A stretch of 64,000 nucleotides of DNA, taken from assembly GCF_004339745.1 (NCBI RefSeq), contig NZ_SMGP01000001.1, forward strand, positions 186,001 through 250,000, given 5' to 3'. Shown piece by piece: positions 46,011 through 56,332 of the stretch; position 1 is the first letter of the stretch, and each line of letters begins with the position of its first letter. The DNA is from Paraburkholderia sp. BL9I2N2 (GTDB taxonomy: Bacteria > Pseudomonadota > Gammaproteobacteria > Burkholderiales > Burkholderiaceae). The translations under genes and the position numbers were made by a program. The notes beneath the pieces were generated by a model, which was given only the letters and a program-made list of their open reading frames with translations, was not told the DNA's origin and did not search any database.

Positions 46011-46205
46011 TCAATGACCTCTGACCACTTCGCCGTCGCGCAGCTTGTAACGCGTGCTGCAGTACGGGCACTTGGCTTCGCCGTGCGTGACGTCGATGAA
46101 GACACGCGGATGCGCGCTCCAGCGCGGCATGGCCGGATTCGGGCAGTACGCAGGCAGGTCTTTTGCCGACAGTTCGACCAGCGGCATTTCCTTGATTTCG
46201 CTCAT
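46011..46205 (-). CDS. CHCC-type zinc-finger protein
   Basis: A 64-residue protein related to the zf-CHCC family (the NDUFS6-like domain). Likely zinc ligands are C21, H32, C46 and C49 in YCPNPAMPRWSAHPRVFID and AKCPYCSTRYKL. Stand-alone bacterial copies are common near branched-chain aminotransferase genes and their role is unclear; in mitochondria the domain belongs to complex I. The ATG at 46205 begins MSEIKEMPLVEL with purine-rich AACGAGAACG ahead. It follows ilvE by 62 bp on the same strand. Confidence 0.85.
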   Translation of the reverse strand: MSEIKEMPLVELSAKDLPAYCPNPAMPRWSAHPRVFIDVTHGEAKCPYCSTRYKLRDGEVVRGH

Positions 46206-46267
46206 AAGACGTTCTCGTTGTATGCAGGGTGCGTGCGGCGCGCCGGTGAAGCCCGGCGCAGCGCGCG

Positions 46268-47191
46268 TTAGATCTTGGTCAGCCAGTGGGCGTACTTGTC
46301 GCTCTTGCCGTTCACGATGTCGAAGAAGCCTGTTTGCAGCTTCTCGGTGATCGGGCCGCGTGCGCCCGAGCCGATCGTGCGGTTGTCGAGTTCGCGGATC
46401 GGCGTGACTTCGGCGGCGGTGCCGGTGAAGAACGCTTCGTCGCAGGTATAGACCTCGTCGCGCGTAATGCGCTTTTCGATCACCTGGATGCCCGCGTCGC
46501 GCGCCAGCGTGATGACCGTGTCGCGCGTGATGCCGTCGAGGCACGACGACAGGTCCGGCGTGTACAGCTTGCCGTTGTTCACGAGGAAGAAGTTTTCGCC
46601 CGAGCCTTCCGACACGTAGCCGTCCACGTCGAGCAGCAGCGCTTCGTCGTAGCCGTCGGCGATGGCTTCCTGGTTGGCGAGGATCGAGTTCACGTACCAG
46701 CCCGACGCCTTGGCGCGGACCATCGACACGTTCACGTGATGGCGCGTGAACGACGAAGTCTTCACGCGGATGCCCTTGGCGATGCCGTCTTCACCGAGGT
46801 AAGCGCCCCACGGCCAGGCCGCGATCGCCACGTGGATGGTGTTGCCCTTGGCCGACACGCCGAGCTTTTCCGAGCCGACCCAGATGATCGGGCGCAGGTA
46901 GCAGGACTCGAGCTTGTTTTCGCGGACCACTTCGCATTGCGCGGCGGCGAGCGTTTCGTGGTCGAACGGCACGTCCATCTGAAAGATCTTGGCCGAGTTC
47001 AGCAGACGCTTGGTGTGTTCCTGCAGCCGGAAAATCGCGGTGCCGCCGTCCGCCGTCTTGTAGGCGCGTACGCCCTCGAAGACGCCCATGCCGTAATGCA
47101 GCGTGTGGGTAAGCACGTGGATCTTGGCATCGCGCCAGTCGATGAGCTTGCCATCCATCCAGATCTTGCCGTCGCGGTCGGCCATTGACAT
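46268..47191 (-). CDS. ilvE: Branched-chain amino acid aminotransferase
   Basis: A 307-residue class IV PLP aminotransferase that interconverts Leu, Ile, Val and their keto acids. The PLP lysine is K161 in MVRAKASGWYVNSILANQEA; YVSEGSGENFFLV and DEAFFTGTAAEVTPI are the other signatures, and GMGVFEGVRAY opens the substrate site. The start at 47191 (MSMADRDGKIWMDG) replaces a 38-codon longer frame. It is divergent from azlCD, a branched-chain amino acid exporter, across 307 bp, and precedes the CHCC zinc-finger gene. Confidence 0.95.
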   Translation of the reverse strand: MSMADRDGKIWMDGKLIDWRDAKIHVLTHTLHYGMGVFEGVRAYKTADGGTAIFRLQEHTKRLLNSAKIFQMDVPFDHETLAAAQCEVVRENKLESCYLRPIIWVGSEKLGVSAKGNTIHVAIAAWPWGAYLGEDGIAKGIRVKTSSFTRHHVNVSMVRAKASGWYVNSILANQEAIADGYDEALLLDVDGYVSEGSGENFFLVNNGKLYTPDLSSCLDGITRDTVITLARDAGIQVIEKRITRDEVYTCDEAFFTGTAAEVTPIRELDNRTIGSGARGPITEKLQTGFFDIVNGKSDKYAHWLTKI

Positions 47192-47498
47192 ACGATTCTC
47201 CAACTGGTGCGTTATGAGTGCCCCACACCTGGCGCTTCGCGTCAGGCCCCGACGGGGCAGGAAAACCTGGGACGGCCCGGTGTTTTCCAGTGAGGTGTGC
47301 CCCAAGAGGACTTCCTTCGGGGCGTAGCGAGGACGTCATTTTAGCGTCTTTTGCACACGGAACGGGCATTTGGCCGTATTCCGGACGCTATAATCCGGCA
47401 CACGCATAATTCAAATCCGAATGCGCCAGCGGGTGCTTGACGACCTGGCGCTGACTTCCCATCGTTGCTGCGCCCTTGCGCGCCCGCGTTTCGCCCCC
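47192..47498. other. Divergent region between ilvE and azlC
   Basis: A 307-base gap between divergent genes. It carries the dispersed GC-rich hairpin at 47299-47323, and on the minus strand CACACCT and AGGTGTG segments that could pair across the ilvE leader. No gene seen. Confidence 0.45.
47299..47323. repeat. Dispersed GC-rich hairpin, copy B (ilvE leader)
   Basis: GCCCCAAGAGGA with CTTCCTTCGGGGC; CCCC/GGGG and AGGA/TCCT can pair. It lies in the presumed ilvE leader and resembles the segment at 43953-43978. Confidence 0.5.
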
Positions 47499-48245
47499 AT
47501 GCTCGCTCGCCTGTCAGATATCGATCGCCGTGCCTTCCGCGAAGGCGCGCGCGACTATTCGCCCACGCTGATGGCGATTTTCTCCTGGGGCCTCGTCACC
47601 GGCATTGCCATGAGCAAATCGGTGCTCACGTTGCCGCAGGCGCTCACCATGTCGCTGCTGTGCTACGCCGGTTCGTCGCAACTGGCGGTGCTGCCGCTGC
47701 TCGCCGCCAAGCTGCCGGTCTGGACCGTGCTGCTCACGGCCGCGATGGTCAATACGCGTTTCGTGATCTTCAGCGTTGGTCTCGCGCCGCATTTCTCCTA
47801 TCTGTCGATGTGGCGGCGCATCGTGCTCGGCTATTTCAACGGCGACGTGATCTACCTGCTGTTCCAGAAGAAGAGCTTCCCGACCGGCTATGTGCCGGGC
47901 AAGGAGGCGTATTTCTGGGGCATGGCGATATGCAGCTGGCTGTCGTGGCAGGTGTCGTCGATTGCAGGCATTTTGCTGGCGAGTCTGATTCCCGATAACT
48001 GGGGCCTCGCGCTGGCGGGCACGCTGGCGTTGCTGCCCATCATGGTGTCGGCGATCGCGACGCGCTCCACACTGGTCGCGGTCAGCGTCGCCGGCGTGGT
48101 GTCGCTGCTCGCATTCGACCTGCCGTACCGGCTCGCGCTGCCGCTCGCGGTGATCGCGGCGATCGTCGCCGGCAGTGCCGCCGACCTGATGGTCGAGCGC
48201 GCCGACTTGCGCCGCATCCGTAACAGCGCCGGAGATTCCCGATGA
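47499..48245 (+). CDS. azlC: Branched-chain amino acid exporter, AzlC subunit
   Basis: A 248-residue membrane protein with seven predicted helices. REGARDYSPTLMAIFSWGLV near the start and the SLLCYAGSSQLAVLPLLAAK segment are AzlC signatures. AzlC forms the core of the AzlCD exporter of Leu, Ile and Val and related compounds. The start at 47499 gives MLARLSDIDRRAFREG; an open frame to 47421 adds a non-conserved stretch. The stop overlaps the azlD start (ATGA), so the two subunits are made together. Located next to ilvE, which makes the exported amino acids. Confidence 0.88.
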   Translation: MLARLSDIDRRAFREGARDYSPTLMAIFSWGLVTGIAMSKSVLTLPQALTMSLLCYAGSSQLAVLPLLAAKLPVWTVLLTAAMVNTRFVIFSVGLAPHFSYLSMWRRIVLGYFNGDVIYLLFQKKSFPTGYVPGKEAYFWGMAICSWLSWQVSSIAGILLASLIPDNWGLALAGTLALLPIMVSAIATRSTLVAVSVAGVVSLLAFDLPYRLALPLAVIAAIVAGSAADLMVERADLRRIRNSAGDSR

Positions 48246-48565
48246 CATCCACCCAGATCTGGCTGGCCATTTTCGGCATGACTTTCGTCACCGCCCTGAC
48301 ACGCGCGATGTTTCTAATCGGCGGCGAGCGCACCGTTTTGCCGGCGCGGGTTCAGCGCATGCTCCGCTATGCGCCGGCCGCGGCGCTCGCCGCCGTGGTC
48401 CTGCCGGACGTGCTGGCAACGCCCGACGGCCTGTCCTTCGCGCCGTCGAACCATGAGTTCTACGCCACGCTGTCAGGTCTAGCGTGGTTTTTGTGGCGGC
48501 GCACCATGCTCGGCACGATTGTCGTCGGAATGGTTGTGTTCACGTTGTTGCGTCTCTTCATGTGA
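48242..48565 (+). CDS. azlD: Branched-chain amino acid exporter, AzlD subunit
   Basis: A 107-residue membrane protein with four hydrophobic segments. WLAIFGMTFVTALTRAMFLI, then RMLRYAPAAALAAVVLPDVL, fits AzlD (the FRXXP-like YAPAAALAA loop is conserved). It partners AzlC; the ATG lies within the azlC stop codon. No terminator was seen before the 271-base gap to pgk. Confidence 0.87.
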   Translation: MTSTQIWLAIFGMTFVTALTRAMFLIGGERTVLPARVQRMLRYAPAAALAAVVLPDVLATPDGLSFAPSNHEFYATLSGLAWFLWRRTMLGTIVVGMVVFTLLRLFM

Positions 48566-48836
48566 TTGAAGAAGCGGGAAATGTTGCGTCGCGGCATCGG
48601 CGCCGCAACGGCCAAATACGGGACATTCGCCCGGTCGCGGGTCAGAAGGCTGTGTGGATCAGTTAAAATGGTTGTTTCCGGGATGAGCGCGCCGCTGCAA
48701 GGCGCGCGGGCCGCGGCTCTGCCGCCGGCACCCGATTCAGTGGAGCCGCTGCCGTGCCTGAGCGCTGGAGTTCACCGCGCTTGAGTGCCGCGCGTCGTCC
48801 GCCACCGCCTTCTCATCAACTCGCACACACACGCCC

Positions 48837-50030
48837 ATGAACAAGGTATTGCGTCTCTCCGATCTGATCGCCGAAGGCAAGCTATCCGGCAAACGCGTGT
48901 TCATCCGCGCCGATCTGAACGTGCCGCAGGACGATCAAGGCAACATCACCGAAGACACCCGTATCCGCGCCTCCGTGCCGGCCATCAAGGCTGCGCTCGA
49001 CGCAGGCGCCGCCGTGATGGTCACGTCGCACTTGGGCCGTCCGACCGAGGGCGACTTCAAGCCGGAAGATTCGCTGGCGCCGGTCGCGAAGCGTCTGGCC
49101 GAACTGCTCGGCCGTGACGTGCCGCTGGTGGCGAACTGGGTCGAAAACGGCGTGAGCGTCGCGCCGGGCTCGGTCGTGCTGCTGGAAAACTGCCGCGTCA
49201 ACAAGGGCGAAAAGAAGGATTCCGACGAGCTCGCGCAGAAAATGGCGAAGCTCTGCGACATCTACGTGAACGACGCGTTCGGCACCGCGCACCGCGCTGA
49301 AGCGACCACGCATGGCATCGCCAAATACGCGCCCATCGCGTGCGCCGGCCCGCTGCTGGCCGCCGAACTCGAAGCGCTCGGCACGGCGCTGGGCGCGCCG
49401 AAGCGTCCGCTGGTGGCGATCGTCGCCGGCTCGAAGGTGTCGACCAAACTGACCATTCTGAAGTCGCTCGCCGACAAGGTCGATCAACTGATCGTGGGCG
49501 GCGGCATCGCCAACACGTTCATGCTGGCCGCCGGCCTGAAGATCGGCAAGTCGCTCGCCGAAGCCGATCTGCTGAACGAAGCCAAAGCCATCATCGACGC
49601 CGCGAAAGCGCGCGGCGCCTCTGTGCCGATCCCGACCGACGTGGTCACGGCCAAGGAGTTTTCGCCGACCGCCAAGGCCGAAGTCAAGGCCGTCGCCGAC
49701 GTTCAAGACGACGACATGATTCTCGACATCGGACCGGAAACGGCCAAGGTGCTCGCCGCGCAACTGGAAAAGGCCGGCACGATCGTGTGGAACGGCCCGG
49801 TCGGCGTGTTCGAATTCGACCAGTTCGGCAACGGCACGAAGACGCTCGCGGACGCCATCGCCAAGTCGTCGGCGTTCTCGATTGCCGGCGGCGGCGATAC
49901 GCTTGCCGCGATCGCCAAGTACGGCATCCACGACAAGGTCAGCTATATCTCGACGGGCGGCGGCGCCTTCCTCGAGTTCCTCGAAGGCAAGAAGCTGCCG
50001 GCCGTCGAAGTTCTGGAATCGCGGGCTTAA
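48837..50030 (+). CDS. pgk: Phosphoglycerate kinase
   Basis: A 397-residue glycolytic enzyme that makes ATP from 1,3-bisphosphoglycerate. [20 protein letters not shown] is the canonical N terminus, [10 protein letters not shown] and [14 protein letters not shown] follow, [16 protein letters not shown] is the substrate site and [16 protein letters not shown] the nucleotide loop. It begins a glycolysis block with pyk and fbaA; gap, the usual neighbour, is not next to it. The 271 bases upstream contain a TAAAAT promoter-like hexamer near 48664. High-expression codon use. Confidence 0.97.
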   Translation: MNKVLRLSDLIAEGKLSGKRVFIRADLNVPQDDQGNITEDTRIRASVPAIKAALDAGAAVMVTSHLGRPTEGDFKPEDSLAPVAKRLAELLGRDVPLVANWVENGVSVAPGSVVLLENCRVNKGEKKDSDELAQKMAKLCDIYVNDAFGTAHRAEATTHGIAKYAPIACAGPLLAAELEALGTALGAPKRPLVAIVAGSKVSTKLTILKSLADKVDQLIVGGGIANTFMLAAGLKIGKSLAEADLLNEAKAIIDAAKARGASVPIPTDVVTAKEFSPTAKAEVKAVADVQDDDMILDIGPETAKVLAAQLEKAGTIVWNGPVGVFEFDQFGNGTKTLADAIAKSSAFSIAGGGDTLAAIAKYGIHDKVSYISTGGGAFLEFLEGKKLPAVEVLESRA

Positions 50031-50031
50031 C

Positions 50032-50484
50032 GTGGTAACGCGCTCCCCAACGGCAAAGTCTGCAAAAGCGCGTGGCGGCAAGCCGCGCAACACCGCAGCA
50101 GCAACGGCAGGGGAGCGCGCGGCGCGCTCCGCAGCCACTCCGGCAGCGGCCGAATCTGCGGTTGATGCCGCGGTCGGTTCAGTTAGCCAGCAGCAAGAAG
50201 AATCCGGGTCGCCCCTCGCGCTCGCGGAATTGACCACTGCCAGTGAGGCGGCGGAATTGTCCAGCGCAGATGCTGTGCAGACCGCCTCCCCATCCGCAGA
50301 ACTCCCCGACGAAGAACTCGCCCCTCAACCGGCGCCCCCCGTGCTGGTATCGAATACCGCTTCACACTATAAAGCGACGCTGGTTTCAACCGGCGCGCAG
50401 CCCCCGGCAGCATCCTTCGGTGCGCAGCCTCCGCATCCGACTCGCAGCGCTCTTTCCAGCGATCTCACCCAGACGAGGAGACTC
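50032..50484 (+). other. Open, low-complexity 151-codon stretch in frame with pyk
   Basis: Between the pgk stop and the pyk ATG the pyk frame stays open from GTG 50032. It would encode an Ala/Glu/Ser/Pro-rich, basic-then-acidic segment (for example ESAVDAAVGSVSQQQEESGS and SADAVQTASPSAELPDEELA). No Shine-Dalgarno sequence stands before the GTG, which lies one base after the pgk stop. It may be a translated disordered extension of pyruvate kinase, a coupled product, or a merely open GC-rich leader. Confidence 0.4.
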
Positions 50485-51921
50485 ATGCATCGCGCCACCA
50501 AGATTGTCGCCACCATCGGCCCGGCTTCCAATACGCCGGAAATCCTGCTGCAAATGATTCAGGCGGGGCTGGACGTGGTGCGGCTCAATTTCTCGCACGG
50601 CACCGCCGACGACCACCGCCAGCGCGCCGATTTCGTGCGCGAGGCGGCCCGCCAGGCCGGCCGCGAAGTCGCCATCATGGCGGACCTGCAAGGCCCGAAA
50701 ATCCGGGTCGGCAAATTTGAAAACGGCAAGATCATGCTCGTCGCCAGCGAGCCGTTCATCCTCGACGCCGACTGCGAACTCGGCAACGAGCAGCGCGCCG
50801 GTCTCGACTACAAAGACCTGCCGCGCGACCTGAAACCGGGCGACGTGCTGTTGCTCAACGACGGCCTGATCGTGCTGAACGTCTCGCGCGTGATCGGCAA
50901 TGAGATCCACACGGTCGTCAAGATCGGCGGCGAGCTGTCGAACAACAAGGGCATCAACCGCCAGGGCGGCGGCTTGTCCGCGCCGGCGCTGACCGCCAAG
51001 GATATGGAAGACATTCGCACCGCCATGTCGCTTGGCGTCGATTATGTCGCGGTGTCGTTCCCGAAGAACGCCACCGACATGGAAATGGCCCGCCAGCTGG
51101 CGAACATCGCCGGCGCGCCGTTCGGCATCAAGCCGAAGATGATCGCCAAAATCGAGCGCGCGGAAGCCATTCCGGCGCTGCAAGGCATCCTCGACGCATC
51201 GGACGGCATCATGGTCGCGCGCGGCGACTTGGCCGTGGAAGTGGGGAATGCCGCAGTCCCCGCGCTGCAAAAGCGGATGATCCGTATGGCGCGCGAATCG
51301 AACAAGTTCGTGATCACCGCCACGCAGATGATGGAGTCGATGATCCACGCGCCGGTGCCGACCCGCGCCGAAGTGTCGGACGTCGCCAACGCCGTGCTGG
51401 ACGGCACGGACGCGGTGATGCTGTCGGCGGAATCCGCGGCGGGCAAGTATCCGGTGCAGACCATCGAGACCATGGCGGCGATCTGTATTGAAGCCGAGAA
51501 GTCGGAGCAGTCGGAGCTGGACAAGGATTTCCTCGACCGCACGTTCACGCGGATCGACCAGTCGATCGCGATGGGTGCGCTGTTCACGGCGTTTCATCTC
51601 GGCGCGAAGGCGATCGTGGCGTTGACCGAATCCGGCTCGACCGCGCTGTGGATGTCGCGCCATTGGACCCACGTGCCGATTTTCGCGCTCACGCCGCGGG
51701 TCGGCAGCGAGCGGGCCATGGCGCTGTACCGCAACGTGACTTCGCTGCATCTGGACACCAACACCGACCGCGACACCGCGTTGCAGCAGGCGTTGGAGAC
51801 CGTGGTCAGCAAGGGCTACGCGTCACGCGGCGACATGGTGGTGCTGACCGTCGGCGAGCCGATGGGTCAGGCCGGCGGCACGAATACGCTGAAGATCGTG
51901 CGGGTCGGCGAACCGTATTGA
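50485..51921 (+). CDS. pyk: Pyruvate kinase
   Basis: A 478-residue pyruvate kinase from the ATG at 50485, which has GAGGAG four bases ahead. The enzyme turns phosphoenolpyruvate and ADP into pyruvate and ATP. TKIVATIGPASNTPEILLQM, VVRLNFSHGTADDH, and the metal/PEP site MIAKIERAEAIPAL with VARGDLAVE are family motifs; TATQMMESMIHAPVPTRAEV is the K/PEP region. Length is standard from this start, so the in-frame open stretch upstream is not needed for activity. Member of the pgk-pyk-fbaA block. Confidence 0.96.
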   Translation: MHRATKIVATIGPASNTPEILLQMIQAGLDVVRLNFSHGTADDHRQRADFVREAARQAGREVAIMADLQGPKIRVGKFENGKIMLVASEPFILDADCELGNEQRAGLDYKDLPRDLKPGDVLLLNDGLIVLNVSRVIGNEIHTVVKIGGELSNNKGINRQGGGLSAPALTAKDMEDIRTAMSLGVDYVAVSFPKNATDMEMARQLANIAGAPFGIKPKMIAKIERAEAIPALQGILDASDGIMVARGDLAVEVGNAAVPALQKRMIRMARESNKFVITATQMMESMIHAPVPTRAEVSDVANAVLDGTDAVMLSAESAAGKYPVQTIETMAAICIEAEKSEQSELDKDFLDRTFTRIDQSIAMGALFTAFHLGAKAIVALTESGSTALWMSRHWTHVPIFALTPRVGSERAMALYRNVTSLHLDTNTDRDTALQQALETVVSKGYASRGDMVVLTVGEPMGQAGGTNTLKIVRVGEPY

Positions 51922-51969
51922 CCATGCAGCAACCATTCTGCGTGGGATCGGAGCGCGCTGCGTGGGACC

Positions 51970-51995
51970 GGAGTCAGTGCTGAAGCACTCACTCC
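51970..51995. repeat. Dispersed hairpin repeat, copy 2 (fbaA leader)
   Basis: GGAGT-C-AGTGCT-GA-AGCACT-C-ACTCC: the same plan as the dgoD-leader copy (GGAGT-N-AGYGCT-NN-AGCRCT-N-ACTCC), with compensatory changes in the inner arms. Confidence 0.72.
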
Positions 51996-52005
51996 GGATC
52001 GACAA

Positions 52006-52025
52006 AGCGCTGAAGCGCTAGCTCC
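52006..52025. repeat. Dispersed hairpin repeat, partial copy 3
   Basis: AGCGCT-GA-AGCGCT-AG-CTCC keeps the inner stem and right end but lacks the left GGAGT arm. It follows copy 2 in tandem. Confidence 0.6.
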
Positions 52026-52249
52026 GATCGACACAGCAGACTGCTCGATCGGCACGGGGTCTGATTGGGCGAAGCAGGCTGGCATGCTCCGCGAGAGGCG
52101 GCGCACAGGCTCAAATCGCGCTTTGCAGCGGCAAGGACCGCGCCGCGCTTTAGAGAATGTGTGAACGGGTATGCAGCTTGCTTCGCGATAAAATCGCCCA
52201 AAAAGATGCCGACGGCACAAGAATTCGTTTCAATCTATGGAGTTACAGC

Positions 52250-53314
52250 ATGCCTCTCGTATCAATGCGTCAACTGCTGGACCACGCCGCTGAAAACGGC
52301 TACGGCCTTCCGGCATTCAACGTGAACAATCTGGAGCAAGTGCAGGCAATCATGGCGGCGGCCGACAAGGTCAACGCCCCGGTTATCATGCAGGCGTCGG
52401 CCGGCGCGCGTAAGTACGCGGGCGAAGCGTTTCTGCGCCACCTGATCGAAGCCGCGGTCGAGTCGTATCCGCATATTCCGGTCGTGATGCACCAGGACCA
52501 CGGGCAGTCGCCGGCGGTCTGCATGGCGGCAATCCGCAGCGGTTTCACCAGCGTGATGATGGACGGTTCGCTCGAAGCCGACGGCAAGACGGTCGCTTCG
52601 TACGAGTACAACGTGGACGTGTCGCGCAAGGTCGTGGAAGCGGCGCACTCGATCGGCATCACGGTGGAAGCGGAACTGGGCGTGCTCGGTTCGCTGGAAA
52701 CCATGAAGGGCGACAAGGAAGACGGTCACGGCGCGGAAGGCACGATGACGCGCGAGCAGCTGTTGACCGATCCGGAGCAGGCTGCCGACTTCGTCAAGCT
52801 GACCCAGTGCGACGCGCTGGCCATCGCGATCGGTACGTCGCACGGCGCCTACAAGTTCAGCAAGAAGCCCACGGGCGACATTCTGTCGATCCAGCGCATC
52901 AAGGAAATCCACCAGCGCATTCCGAACACGCACCTGGTGATGCACGGTTCGTCGTCGGTGCCGCAGGAACTGCTGGCTGAAATCCGCGAATTCGGCGGCG
53001 ACATGAAGGAAACTTACGGCGTGCCGGTCGAGGAAATCCAGGAGGGCATCAAGAACGGCGTGCGCAAGGTCAATATCGACACCGACCTGCGTCTGGCCAT
53101 CACCGGTGCGATCCGCCGCTACATGGCGACCAACCCGGGCAAGTTCGATCCGCGCGATTACCTGAAGCCGGCGCGCGAAGCGGCGATGAAGATCTGCGTC
53201 GAGCGCTATATGCAATTCGGCTGCGAAGGCCAGGCCGGCAAGATCAAGCCGGTCACGCTTGATAAAATCGCGGAGAAGTACAAATCGGGCGAGCTCGCGC
53301 AAGTCGTCCGCTAA
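52250..53314 (+). CDS. fbaA: Fructose-bisphosphate aldolase, class II
   Basis: A 354-residue zinc-dependent aldolase, which cleaves fructose 1,6-bisphosphate to two trioses. [20 protein letters not shown] is the expected start (ATG 52250 with GGAG ahead; a longer frame is non-conserved). Zinc ligands lie in VMHQDHGQS and in [30 protein letters not shown] is the substrate-phosphate site. The enzyme length and the ITGAIRRYM region match the beta-proteobacterial type. Two terminators follow, separating it from purC. Confidence 0.96.
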   Translation: MPLVSMRQLLDHAAENGYGLPAFNVNNLEQVQAIMAAADKVNAPVIMQASAGARKYAGEAFLRHLIEAAVESYPHIPVVMHQDHGQSPAVCMAAIRSGFTSVMMDGSLEADGKTVASYEYNVDVSRKVVEAAHSIGITVEAELGVLGSLETMKGDKEDGHGAEGTMTREQLLTDPEQAADFVKLTQCDALAIAIGTSHGAYKFSKKPTGDILSIQRIKEIHQRIPNTHLVMHGSSSVPQELLAEIREFGGDMKETYGVPVEEIQEGIKNGVRKVNIDTDLRLAITGAIRRYMATNPGKFDPRDYLKPAREAAMKICVERYMQFGCEGQAGKIKPVTLDKIAEKYKSGELAQVVR

Positions 53315-53332
53315 GCTGTCAACATGCACTGC

Positions 53333-53357
53333 ACCTGGCCGTTTGGCCAGGTTGTCG
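53333..53357 (+). terminator. First hairpin after fbaA
   Basis: Eight-base arms ACCTGGCC / GGCCAGGT with a GTTT loop, followed by TGTCGTT, a weak T tail. Confidence 0.7.
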
Positions 53358-53363
53358 TTAGAT

Positions 53364-53406
53364 CGCCGTTCCCGCATCATCCGGGGAACGGCGTTTCCCT
53401 TTTGTT
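53364..53406 (+). terminator. Second hairpin after fbaA
   Basis: Ten-base arms CGCCGTTCCC / GGGAACGGCG with a ten-base loop and TTTCCCTTTTGTT tail. Confidence 0.8.
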
Positions 53407-53446
53407 CCGGTCACACTTTTTGCCTCACTTTTAGCGAACCACGACG

Positions 53447-54337
53447 ATGTCTACCCTCTACGAATCCACGCTCCGCTCGCTGCCGCTGCTCGGCCGCGGT
53501 AAAGTCCGCGACAACTATGCGGTGGGCAACGACCAGTTGCTGATCGTCACGACCGACCGTCTGTCGGCGTTCGACGTCATCATGGGCGAGCCGATTCCGA
53601 ATAAGGGACGCGTGCTCAATGAAATGGCGAACTTCTGGTTCGAGAAACTCAAGCACGTGGTGCCGAACCACCTCACGGGCGTCGCGCCCGAATCCGTGGT
53701 GGCGGCGGACGAAGTCGAGCAGGTCAAGGGCCGCGCGGTCGTCGTGAAGCGCCTCGAGCCGATTCTCGTCGAAGCCGTGGTGCGCGGCTATCTGGCCGGC
53801 AGCGGCTGGAAAGACTACCAGGCAACCGGTTCGGTGTGCGGCGTGGAATTGCCGCCGGGTCTGCAGAACGCGCAGAAGCTGCCCGAGCCGATCTTCACGC
53901 CGGCAGCCAAGGCCGAAATGGGCCATCACGACGAAAACATCACCTACAACGAGATGGAGCGCCGCATCGGCACCGAACTGTCGGCTACGATCCGCGACAT
54001 CTCGATCAAGCTGTACAAGGAAGCCGCTGATTACGCGGCCACGCGCGGCATCATCATCGCGGATACGAAGTTCGAATTCGGTCTGGACAACCACGGCAAG
54101 CTGTATCTGATGGACGAGGCGCTGACCGCGGATTCGTCGCGCTTCTGGCCGGCCGATCAGTATCAGGTCGGCACCAATCCGCCGTCGTTCGACAAGCAGT
54201 TCGTGCGCGACTGGCTCGAAACTCAGCCGTGGAAGAAAGAGCCGCCGGCGCCGAAGTTACCGGACGACGTGGTCACGAAGACGGGCGAGAAGTACCAGGA
54301 AGCGCTCGAACGCCTGACCGGACATAAGCTCGCCTGA
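53447..54337 (+). CDS. purC: Phosphoribosylaminoimidazole-succinocarboxamide synthase
   Basis: A 296-residue SAICAR synthetase that joins aspartate to CAIR in purine synthesis. [32 protein letters not shown] and [16 protein letters not shown] are signature blocks; [20 protein letters not shown] is the ATP/metal end. The length is that of the long PurC form common in beta-proteobacteria. It leads the purC-purE-purK order, with 156 bp before purE. No clear PurR site was recognised. Confidence 0.96.
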   Translation: MSTLYESTLRSLPLLGRGKVRDNYAVGNDQLLIVTTDRLSAFDVIMGEPIPNKGRVLNEMANFWFEKLKHVVPNHLTGVAPESVVAADEVEQVKGRAVVVKRLEPILVEAVVRGYLAGSGWKDYQATGSVCGVELPPGLQNAQKLPEPIFTPAAKAEMGHHDENITYNEMERRIGTELSATIRDISIKLYKEAADYAATRGIIIADTKFEFGLDNHGKLYLMDEALTADSSRFWPADQYQVGTNPPSFDKQFVRDWLETQPWKKEPPAPKLPDDVVTKTGEKYQEALERLTGHKLA

Positions 54338-54493
54338 TTACGCGCACCGGTTGGATCTGCTCCGCGTGAGAAAGCGCGGGGCCGCCCGCAAATTTTCCGC
54401 TGCGCAGTAAGTCCCCTTTGCGGGTCACCCGTTCGGGGCCGGGCGCGAAGCGACAGGTTCTGGGGCGCTCTCAAGAAACAAGGAAGCCGTAAG

Positions 54494-56322
<1,829 letters not shown>

Positions 56323-56332
56323 CACGAGCGCC

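Larger units (their letters stand above)
51922..52249. other. Gap between pyk and fbaA with repeat hairpins
   Basis: A 328-base stretch with no supported gene. It contains two copies of the dispersed hairpin family (51970-51995 and 52006-52025), each followed by CTCCG(G)ATCGACA, then a likely fbaA promoter and leader. Confidence 0.55.

Noticed and set aside
45626..46105. 159-residue minus-strand frame between the CHCC gene and waaF
   Set aside because: Overlaps both waaF and the CHCC gene, Arg/Ser/Thr-rich, no motif or ribosome-binding site.
49882..50031. Pyruvate kinase starting inside pgk
   Set aside because: This part of the frame is out of phase within pgk coding sequence and reads as Arg/Ser-rich shadow; only the portion after the pgk stop merits discussion.
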